Below, one piece after another: positions 1-5,565 of a stretch of DNA of 6,716 nt. The stretch's first letter is position 1. Each line of letters starts with the position of its first letter. The DNA comes from JAVKSM01 sp039583705 (GTDB taxonomy: Bacteria; Actinomycetota; Actinomycetes; Mycobacteriales; Pseudonocardiaceae): the NCBI GenBank assembly GCA_039583705.1, contig JAVKSM010000140.1, positions 1-6,716 of the forward strand. The letters run 5' to 3'. The translations under genes were made by a program, and so were the position numbers. The notes below the pieces were generated by a model that was not told where the DNA came from, searched no databases, and was given only the letters and a program-made list of their open reading frames with translations.

Positions 1-1
1 G

Positions 2-592
2 GCCGAGGTGGCCCTCGTGCATCCGGATCCGGCGCTGGTCCAGGAGACGCTGGGCGAGGTGGCCGCGGCTTCGGCGCGGCTGTCCGGGTTGCTCGCCGAC
101 CTGCTCGCGCTGGCACGGGCCGACGCCGGACGGCGCCCGCCCGCGCAGACCGTCGACCTGGTGGCCGCGGCCCGGGAGGCGGCGACACGGGTGCGGGGCG
201 CGGGGCCGGTGGTGGTGGTCTCGACCCCGGCTCCGCTGGCCGCGCACGCGGCACCGGCGGAGGTGGCGCTCGTGCTGGACAACCTGCTGGCCAACGCGAA
301 GCGGCACGCGGCCACGCTGGTGCGGGTTGCGGTGCTGCCGGCCGGGCGCTGGGCGCGGCTGGTGGTCGACGACGACGGTCGCGGGGTACCGGTCGGGCAC
401 CGGGACCGGGTGTTCGACCGGTTCTACCGGGTGGAGCCGGACCGGGCGCGTCTCGGCGAGGACGCCACGGGCGGAGCCGGGCTGGGTCTCGCGCTCGTCG
501 CCGAGGTGGTGTGCGCACGGGGCGGACAGGTGTCGGTCGGTGACGCACCCGAGGGCGGCGCCCGGTTCGAGGTCCGCTGGCCCGTCGCCTGA
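2..592 (+). CDS. Sensor histidine kinase, C-terminal part (5' end outside the window)
   Basis: This is the membrane-linked sensor half of a two-component system, which autophosphorylates a histidine from ATP and passes the phosphate to a response regulator. The reading frame is open from base 2, so the gene is cut by the window edge; the GTG at 8 is internal, not a start. The visible part begins at the second helix of the dimerisation domain (ending near LLADLLALARADAG, about 89-130); the phosphorylated histidine lies just upstream and is not seen. The HATPase_c domain is complete: N box DNLLANAKRHA (278-310), G1 box DDDGRGVP (368-391), F box VFDRFYRVEPDR (410-445) and G2 box GGAGLGLALV (470-499). 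The layout fits OmpR-type (HPK family with HisKA/HATPase_c) kinases. The stop at 590-592 is 54 bp before the next start with no visible terminator, so co-transcription is possible. The stimulus and partner regulator cannot be told from here. Confidence 0.93.
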   Translation, partial: AEVALVHPDPALVQETLGEVAAASARLSGLLADLLALARADAGRRPPAQTVDLVAAAREAATRVRGAGPVVVVSTPAPLAAHAAPAEVALVLDNLLANAKRHAATLVRVAVLPAGRWARLVVDDDGRGVPVGHRDRVFDRFYRVEPDRARLGEDATGGAGLGLALVAEVVCARGGQVSVGDAPEGGARFEVRWPVA

Positions 593-632
593 CGGGTGGC
601 AGATGCCTGGCAGCATGGACGGCCCGCGGCGG

Positions 633-639
633 AAGGGAG
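633..639 (+). promoter_or_regulatory. Ribosome binding site that fixes the lpqW-like start
   Basis: AAGGGAG lies 7 bases before the GTG at 647. It supports that start over the in-frame GTG at 596, which has no comparable site and would put 17 extra residues in front of the lipoprotein signal. Confidence 0.7.
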
Positions 640-646
640 TCCAGGC

Positions 647-2509
647 GTGCACCGCTTCCGGTCCAGCCTGCTGGCCGGACCGCTCCTGCCAGCCCTGGTC
701 CTGCCGACCCTGCTGCTGGCCGCCCTGCTGCTGGGCGGATGCGCCGCGCCGCTCCCGGTGGTGGGGCCCGGTGCGCCGGTGGCGATGCGGATGCAGCCCG
801 GCAAGACCGCGATCGTCGTCGGCGTGGACGACCTGCCGGCGGGGTTCAACCCCCACATCCTGGCCGACGACTCGTCCACCACCCGCGCGCTGGCCACCCT
901 GGTGCTGCCGTCGGTGTTCCGGCCCGACCCGTCAGGCGCGCTCACGTTGGACACCACCGTGGCGACCTCGGCCGAGGTGAGCGCGCAACAGCCGTTCACC
1001 GTCAGCTACCGGCTGGCCCGGGACGCGTCCTGGTCAGACAACGCGCCGATCGCCGCCGAGGATTTCAGCTACCTGTGGCAGCAGATGCGCAGCCAGCCCG
1101 GGGTCGCCGACGCGGCCGGCTACCAGCTCATCACCGGCGTCCGCTCCCAGGCGGGGGGCAAGACCGTCGAGGTGGTCTTCGACCGGTCCTACCCGGCCTG
1201 GCGCACGCTGTTCGCCGACCTGCTGCCGGCGCACCTGCTCAAGGACGCCCCGGGCGCGTGGAACGGCGCGCTGGCCGGCAGCATCCCGGTTTCCGGTGGC
1301 CCGTTCGCGGTCGATGCGGTCGACCGGGTGCGCGGCCAGATCACGCTGGTCCGCAACGACCACTACTGGGCGACCCCGGCGGTCGCCGACCGGCTCGTGC
1401 TGCAGTCCGCCGCCGACGGCGCCCTCGTCGACCGGCTGCACAGCGGGGACATCCACGTGGCGATGCTGCGCGCCGACGCCGCCACCCTGTCCCGGCTGCG
1501 GACGCTCGGCGCCGGGGTGAGGGTGCGGACCGTTCCGCAGCCCACGGTCGTGGCGTTGGTGCTGCGGTCGGACTCCGGCCCGTTGGCCGACCCCCGCCTG
1601 CGCCGGGCGGTGGCAGCCTCGCTGGACCGTGACGCGCTCATCGCCGAGGGCAGCGGTGGCGGTCCTGGGGCCGCGCTGCGCGCCGACGCGCAGGTGCTCG
1701 CCCCGTCCGCGCCGGGCTACCGCCCGACACTGCCCGCGACCGGCGTCCCCACCCACCCCGATCCGGCGCAGGCCGCCCAGGAGCTCGGTTCCGCCGGGTA
1801 TGTCCGCGGCGCCGACGGCGTCTGGCGCCGCGACGGTGTGCCGTTGAAGCTCACCGTGGGTGCGCCTGACGGCGAGCAGCCCTACGCGGGGCTGGCGCAG
1901 GCGGTGGGCAGCCAGCTCGCCGCCGCCGGCTTTGGCGTCGATGTGGTGGCGCCGAGCGGGAACGCGCTGTTCACCCAGGACCTCGGTGCGTCGCCGNNNN
2001 NNNNNNNNNNNNNNNNNNNNNNNNNNNNNNNNNNNNNNNNNNNNNNNNNNNNNNNNNNNNNNNNNNNNNNNNNNNNNNNNNNNNNNNNNNNNNNNNGCCC
2101 GGACGCCCCGGTGCGGGTCGACGTGGCGGTGGTGCCCCATCCGGTCGGCGGGGACCCGGCCACCGAGCTGGCATCCAGCTACGGGTGCCCGCCGCGGCCC
2201 GCCGGTGGGCAGGACTCGGGATCCGCCGCGGTGCCGGCAGGGGGCGCGCTCGCGCCGTCCAACCTTTCCGGGTTCTGCGACAGCTCGATGCAGCCACTGC
2301 TCGAAGGCGCGCTGTCCGGGATCGGGACGGTGGCGACCGCGCTGGCGGTGGCCGAGCCGACGTTGTGGTCGGAGCTGCCGGTGATCCCGCTGTTCCAGCT
2401 CACCACGGTGCTGGCCACCGACGGCCAGATACCGGGCGTCGGGGTGGGCCCGTTGCTCACCGGCCCGCTGACCGGGGCCCAGACCTGGGTGCCGGCGTCC
2501 GTGGGCTGA
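647..2509 (+). CDS. lpqW: LpqW-like lipoprotein (family 5 solute-binding fold), interrupted by a sequence gap
   Basis: This is an exported lipoprotein of about 620 residues, counting 100 N as placeholder. With the GTG at 647 it has a short basic start (HRFR), a leucine-rich segment (residues 8-30) and lipobox LGGC with the lipidated cysteine at 32. Later landmarks are GFNPH (66-70), VLPSVFRP (86-93), SDNAPIAAEDFSYLWQQM (130-147), GYQLITGV (158-165) and YPAWRTLF (182-189), with SSYGCPP (about 2168-2188) and APSNLSGFCD (2252-2281) after the gap. These match, in order, segments I recall from mycobacterial LpqW (Rv1166, about 635 residues), including the two C-terminal cysteines. LpqW has a peptide-binding-protein fold but acts at a branch point of phosphatidylinositol mannoside and lipoarabinomannan synthesis. 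The fold and lipoprotein nature are seen; LpqW identity rests on memory of that sequence; an LpqW function in this organism is inferred. The alternative is a peptide-binding subunit for the importer downstream. No obvious terminator follows the stop. Confidence 0.82.
   Translation: MHRFRSSLLAGPLLPALVLPTLLLAALLLGGCAAPLPVVGPGAPVAMRMQPGKTAIVVGVDDLPAGFNPHILADDSSTTRALATLVLPSVFRPDPSGALTLDTTVATSAEVSAQQPFTVSYRLARDASWSDNAPIAAEDFSYLWQQMRSQPGVADAAGYQLITGVRSQAGGKTVEVVFDRSYPAWRTLFADLLPAHLLKDAPGAWNGALAGSIPVSGGPFAVDAVDRVRGQITLVRNDHYWATPAVADRLVLQSAADGALVDRLHSGDIHVAMLRADAATLSRLRTLGAGVRVRTVPQPTVVALVLRSDSGPLADPRLRRAVAASLDRDALIAEGSGGGPGAALRADAQVLAPSAPGYRPTLPATGVPTHPDPAQAAQELGSAGYVRGADGVWRRDGVPLKLTVGAPDGEQPYAGLAQAVGSQLAAAGFGVDVVAPSGNALFTQDLGASPXXXXXXXXXXXXXXXXXXXXXXXXXXXXXXXXXXPDAPVRVDVAVVPHPVGGDPATELASSYGCPPRPAGGQDSGSAAVPAGGALAPSNLSGFCDSSMQPLLEGALSGIGTVATALAVAEPTLWSELPVIPLFQLTTVLATDGQIPGVGVGPLLTGPLTGAQTWVPASVG
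1997..2096. other. Assembly gap of 100 N inside the lpqW-like gene
   Basis: Exactly 100 undetermined bases lie in the last third of the coding region. One hundred N is the common placeholder for a gap of unknown size, so the true length may differ. The protein reads sensibly in the same frame on both sides (LFTQDLGASP before, PDAPVRVDVAVV after), so an intact gene needs a true gap length of 1 more than a multiple of 3. The recalled LpqW sequence has only a few residues between the equivalent flanks, which suggests either a short true gap or a lineage-specific loop. Confidence 0.98.
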
Positions 2510-2540
2510 ACGTCCTGGGCCACCGTCCGTCTCCCGGCGG

Positions 2541-2576
2541 TGACCGCGCGTGTGACCGCGCGCGTGACCGCGCGAT
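2541..2576 (+). repeat. Three perfect-phase tandem copies of TGACCGCGCGNN (12 bp)
   Basis: The copies are at 2541-2552, 2553-2564 and 2565-2576. The first ten bases are identical and the last two are TG, CG and AT. The array lies 31 bases after the lpqW-like stop and ends 182 bases before the next start. Direct repeats with close to one helical turn per unit are typical of stacked response-regulator half-sites, but 12 bp is slightly longer than the 10-11 bp usual for the OmpR/PhoB family. It could also be slippage-generated repeat DNA without function. Confidence 0.85.
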
Positions 2577-2593
2577 CGCCGACCGGCGCCGGC

Positions 2594-2634
2594 TCGTCAC
2601 CCTTTGGTCACGATAGTCTCCGGTCGGGTGACGA
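2594..2634 (+). promoter_or_regulatory. 9-bp inverted repeat TCGTCACCC / GGGTGACGA, possible operator around a -10-like box
   Basis: The arms at 2594-2602 and 2626-2634 are perfect complements separated by 23 bases. Their centres are 32 bases apart, about three turns of the helix, so a dimeric or looping regulator could meet both on one face. Between them lies TAGTCT (2614-2619), which fits the loose actinobacterial TANNNT form of a -10 element; no good -35 hexamer is visible at 16-18 bases upstream. The inverted repeat is seen directly; its use as an operator and the promoter are inferred. Confidence 0.35.
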
Positions 2635-2712
2635 CGATGCACGGACTTCCTACGGTTCCATCGGTCGGTACGCCGGCCGCGCCACGTGCGGTGCCCACCG
2701 GACCGCAGGGCA

Positions 2713-2736
2713 GGGAACCGGACCAGGACCGTTCCC
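2713..2736 (+). promoter_or_regulatory. Small hairpin GGGAAC-N12-GTTCCC in the leader just before the ribosome binding site
   Basis: A perfect 6-bp stem (2713-2718 with 2731-2736) encloses 12 bases and ends two bases before the purine-rich ribosome binding site begins at 2739. If transcribed it could affect initiation at 2759, or it may be a protein-binding palindrome. The stem is short and may be chance in GC-rich DNA. No run of T follows, so it is not a terminator. Confidence 0.3.
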
Positions 2737-2738
2737 GT

Positions 2739-2748
2739 GAGGAGAGGG
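2739..2748 (+). promoter_or_regulatory. Ribosome binding site for the second binding protein
   Basis: GAGGAGAGGG is strongly purine-rich and complementary to the 16S rRNA tail. It ends 10 bases before the ATG at 2759; its core GGAG lies somewhat far from the start, but no closer good site or alternative start fits the signal peptide better. Confidence 0.65.
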
Positions 2749-2758
2749 CAGGTAGTCG

Positions 2759-4573
2759 ATGTCGAGGACGAGGGCGGTGTCGGCGTTCGCGACGGTCGCG
2801 GCGGCGGCGCTGGTGCTGGCGGCCTGCGGTGGCGGCGGAGGCGGGGCCGGTGGCGGCGGCACGAACTCCGCCCGCAACGGCACCACCGAGGGCGCGGTGC
2901 GCGGCGGCACGCTGAACCTGCTCGGGTCGGGCGACGTCGACTACATGGACCCCAACGTGAGCTACTACTCGATCGGCTACCTGGGCCTGCGGATGTGGAG
3001 CCGGCAACTGTTCACCTACCCAGCCGACCCGGCCAAGGTCACCACGGCCGTACCCGACCTCGCCGAGCAGATACCGACGACGGCCAACGGCGGGGTGAGC
3101 CAGGACGGCAAGACCTACACGATCACCCTCCGGCAGGGCGCCCGATGGAACACCAACCCGCCGCGCCAGGTCACCGCGGCCGACGAGGTGCGCGGAGTCA
3201 AACGCACCTGCAACCCGGTACAGCCCTTCGGCGGCATCCCCGACTTCGCCGACCTGATCGTCGGGTACCAGCAGTTCTGCGACGGGTTCAAGAAGGTCGG
3301 GCAGGACCCCGCAGCGATCAAGAACTACGTGGAGAGCACCCCGCTGCCCGGGGTGACGGCCAAGGACGACCGGACCGTCGTGTTCACCCTGACCCACCCG
3401 GCGACCTACTTCGTCGACATGCTCACGCTGCCGGCGTTCTCCCCGGCCCCCATCGAGGTGCTGACCTACCCGCCCGCCAGCCTGGACCTGGCCAAGCACC
3501 AGGTCTCCGACGGGCCCTACCAGGTCGGGTCCTACGACCCGACCAAGCAGATCGTGTTCACCCGCAACCCGGCGTGGGACCCCACCACCGACCCCGTCCG
3601 CAAGGCGTTCGTCGACCGGATCGTGGTCAACGAGACGGTCTCGCAGGAGTCCACCCAGGAGCAGTTGCAGACCGGCACCCCGAGCGCGGACATGGAGTGG
3701 GACAACTTCCCGCCGCCGTCCACGCTGCCCGGGCTGATCGCGGCCAACGACCCGAACCTCAACCTGGGCGAGACGGCGTCCAGCAACCCCTACATCGTGT
3801 TCGACATCGCCTCGCCGAACAACGGCAACGCGCTGGGCAACGTCAAGGTCCGCCAGGCGCTGGAGTACGCGATCAACCGGGGCGACATCATCCAGGTGCT
3901 GGGCGGCCCGAAGCTCAACCCGCCGCTGACCCACGTGCTGCCCTCGGACATCCTCGGCTCGCAGTCGGCCTCGCCCTACGCCTACGACCCGAACAAGGCC
4001 AAGCGCATGCTCGCCCAGGCCGGCTTCCCGAACGGGCTGACGCTGAAGGTGCTCTACCGCAATGCCTCCGAGGGCAGCACCAAGACCTTCACCACCGTGC
4101 AGCAGGACCTGGCCAAGGTGGGCATCACGGCGCAGGGCGTCCCGACGCCGAACGCCGACTTCTACACCAAGTACCTGGAAGTGCCGGACGTGGCCAAGCG
4201 CGGAGTGTGGGACATGGCGGTCGGCGGGTGGGAGGCCGACTGGTACGGCAACGCCGCGCTGTCGTTCTTCAACCCGCTGTTCGCCGGCCAGGCGGCATTC
4301 CCGCCGGTCGGCAGCAACTTCGGCCTGTACACCAGCCCCACCCTTTCCGGCACGATCAACCAGGCGATCAACGCCACCAGTGAGACGACCGCCGCGGCCG
4401 CCTGGGGCAGGGCCGACCAGCAGGTGATGGCGGACGCTCCGTTTTTCCCGATCACCAACCCGCGCCAGCCGAACTACCACGCGTCGCAGGTGCACAACGC
4501 CGTCTACATCCCGGCCATCCAGAACTTCGACCCGACCAACGTCTGGTTGGAACCGGGCAAGCAGGGCGGCTGA
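2759..4573 (+). CDS. Peptide-type ABC importer, substrate-binding lipoprotein (SBP family 5)
   Basis: This 604-residue protein captures substrate outside the membrane and hands it to the importer encoded just downstream. The ATG start gives a clear lipoprotein signal: basic MSRTR, a hydrophobic Ala/Val stretch (residues 8-21) and lipobox LAAC with Cys23. A glycine-rich flexible linker (24-34, six Gly, Ala, four Gly) tethers the folded domain, which opens with GGTLNLLGSGDVDYMDP (49-65). The family 5 landmark with a tryptophan followed by an alanine-acid pair is at W130 and 141-143; a lobe-closing segment VRQALEYAINRGDII and a late GGWEADWYGN (W491) complete the expected order. The length is slightly over the 500-550 usual for the family. 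The ATPase gene starts 5 bases after the stop, so the two are almost surely one operon. The ligand (di- or oligopeptide, nickel complex or another small molecule) cannot be read from sequence. Apart from the fold it shows little resemblance to the LpqW-like neighbour. Confidence 0.94.
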   Translation: MSRTRAVSAFATVAAAALVLAACGGGGGGAGGGGTNSARNGTTEGAVRGGTLNLLGSGDVDYMDPNVSYYSIGYLGLRMWSRQLFTYPADPAKVTTAVPDLAEQIPTTANGGVSQDGKTYTITLRQGARWNTNPPRQVTAADEVRGVKRTCNPVQPFGGIPDFADLIVGYQQFCDGFKKVGQDPAAIKNYVESTPLPGVTAKDDRTVVFTLTHPATYFVDMLTLPAFSPAPIEVLTYPPASLDLAKHQVSDGPYQVGSYDPTKQIVFTRNPAWDPTTDPVRKAFVDRIVVNETVSQESTQEQLQTGTPSADMEWDNFPPPSTLPGLIAANDPNLNLGETASSNPYIVFDIASPNNGNALGNVKVRQALEYAINRGDIIQVLGGPKLNPPLTHVLPSDILGSQSASPYAYDPNKAKRMLAQAGFPNGLTLKVLYRNASEGSTKTFTTVQQDLAKVGITAQGVPTPNADFYTKYLEVPDVAKRGVWDMAVGGWEADWYGNAALSFFNPLFAGQAAFPPVGSNFGLYTSPTLSGTINQAINATSETTAAAAWGRADQQVMADAPFFPITNPRQPNYHASQVHNAVYIPAIQNFDPTNVWLEPGKQGG

Positions 4574-4578
4574 GCCCG

Positions 4579-5565
4579 GTGGCCCTGCTCGAGGTGGAGG
4601 ACCTGCACGTCAGTTTCGGCACCCCGGACGGGGTCGTGCAGGCCGTGCGGGGCGTGTCGTTCGCGGTCGACCGCGAACGCACGCTGGGCATCGTCGGGGA
4701 GTCCGGGTCGGGCAAGAGCGTGGCCACCCAGACGATCGTCGGCCTGACCAGGGGCGCCCGCGTCTCGGGTCAGGCCACCCTCGACGGCGAGGAGCTCATC
4801 GGCGCGGACCCGGCAACCCTCCGCAGGGTCAGGGGCGCGAAGATCGGGATGATCTTCCAGGATCCGCTGTCCAGCCTGCACCCGCACTACAAGGTCGGCT
4901 GGCAGATCGTCGAGATGATCCGCGCACACGAGCGCACGTCGCGGGCGGCGGCCCGGCAACGCGCGGTGGAGCTGCTGGACGCGGTCGGGATCCCCCACCC
5001 GCGGACCCGGATCGACGACTACCCGCACGAGTTCTCCGGCGGCATGCGGCAGCGTGTGATGATCGCGATGGCGATGGCGCTGCGGCCAGCCGTGCTCGTG
5101 GCGGACGAGCCGACCACGGCGCTGGACGTCACCGTGCAAGCCCAGGTGCTCGACGTGATGCGCGACGTGCAGCAGCAGTCCGGCACCGCGATCGTGCTCA
5201 TCACACACGACCTGGGGGTGGTCGCGGACATGGCCGACGAGGTGGTCGTGATGTACGCGGGCCAGGTGATGGAGCGGGCCGGGCGGGGTGAGCTGTTCCA
5301 CCAGCACCATCACCCCTACACCGAGGGGCTGCTCGGGTCGCTGCCGACGGTGGGCCGAGCGGGGCGGCTCACCCCGATCCAGGGCGCCCCGCCCAGCCTG
5401 ATCGACCCACCGGCTGGCTGCCCGTTCCGGCCGCGCTGCCCCCACGCGTTCAGCCGCTGCGTCGAAGAGCCGCCGCTGGCCGCCATCCCGGGTGGGCGGA
5501 CGCACACCTCGGCGTGCTGGCTGCCGGTCGAGCGGGCGTACCGCCGCCGCCCGGAGGCGTCGTGA
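4579..5565 (+). CDS. dppD: Peptide ABC importer ATPase, DppD/OppD type
   Basis: This is the cytoplasmic ATP-hydrolysing subunit that powers import. The 328 residues match the usual DppD/OppD length. All nucleotide-binding motifs are intact: Walker A GESGSGKS (40-47), Q loop FQDP (Q94), signature FSGGMRQR (152-159), Walker B VLVADE (172-177), D loop ALDV (181-184) and switch His210. The C-terminal oligopeptide-transporter extension (about 238-315) has HPYTEGLL and four cysteines, C281, C287, C294 and C313. Mycobacterial Opp/Dpp structures have, as I recall, an iron-sulfur cluster in this region. The GTG start lies 5 bases after the preceding stop with only a weak upstream GGGCGG, so translation is probably coupled to the binding-protein gene. 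The reading frame begins directly with the family motif ALLEVEDLHVSF, which supports this start. Its partner ATPase overlaps its end. Choice of dppD over oppD is conventional, as the substrate is unknown. Confidence 0.95.
   Translation: MALLEVEDLHVSFGTPDGVVQAVRGVSFAVDRERTLGIVGESGSGKSVATQTIVGLTRGARVSGQATLDGEELIGADPATLRRVRGAKIGMIFQDPLSSLHPHYKVGWQIVEMIRAHERTSRAAARQRAVELLDAVGIPHPRTRIDDYPHEFSGGMRQRVMIAMAMALRPAVLVADEPTTALDVTVQAQVLDVMRDVQQQSGTAIVLITHDLGVVADMADEVVVMYAGQVMERAGRGELFHQHHHPYTEGLLGSLPTVGRAGRLTPIQGAPPSLIDPPAGCPFRPRCPHAFSRCVEEPPLAAIPGGRTHTSACWLPVERAYRRRPEAS
5553..5557 (+). promoter_or_regulatory. Ribosome binding site deciding the start of the second ATPase
   Basis: GGAGG lies 4 bases before the GTG at 5562, inside the end of the preceding gene. 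The spacing is short but, with the GTGA overlap of start and stop, it favours 5562 over the upstream in-frame ATG-like and GTG codons from 5514, which would add a proline-rich leader not seen in this family. Confidence 0.65.

Larger units (their letters stand above)
2510..2758 (+). promoter_or_regulatory. Intergenic control region before the peptide-importer genes
   Basis: These 249 bases separate the two binding-protein genes and hold no convincing gene: frames crossing them lack a ribosome binding site and have shadow-like composition rich in Arg, Ala and Gly. They contain three tandem 12-bp repeats, a 9-bp inverted repeat around a possible -10 box, a short hairpin and the ribosome binding site for the next gene, each listed separately. 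The size and the density of repeated words suggest that the importer genes have their own promoter here instead of depending only on read-through from upstream. I see no strong terminator with a T tract for the gene before it. Confidence 0.6.

Noticed and set aside
596..646. GTG at 596 as start of the LpqW-like gene
   Set aside because: It would place 17 residues before the lipoprotein signal and has no good ribosome binding site, whereas GTG 647 has AAGGGAG at the right distance and a standard short basic leader.
2534..2592. Possible terminator stem CCGGCG / CGCCGG after the LpqW-like gene
   Set aside because: Only 6 bp with a loop of nearly 50 bases and no T tract; likely chance in GC-rich DNA.
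2583..2592. Ten-base palindrome CCGGCGCCGG
   Set aside because: Self-complementary but made only of G and C in a GC-rich region, with no flanking symmetry; not enough to call an operator.
2540..2740. Small open frame crossing the tandem repeats, reading TARVTARVTAR
   Set aside because: The repeated peptide merely reflects the 12-bp DNA repeat; no ribosome binding site and no relation to a known protein.
2686..4383. Open frame of 565 codons on the + strand overlapping the second binding protein
   Set aside because: Out-of-frame shadow; Arg/Gly/Pro-rich with no motif, while the overlapping frame encodes a full binding protein.
2597..4495. Long open frame of 632 codons on the - strand opposite the second binding protein
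   Set aside because: It is the antisense shadow of a GC-rich gene: composition is dominated by Arg, Val, Gly, Leu and His, no domain motif is seen, and the + strand protein has a signal peptide and family landmarks.
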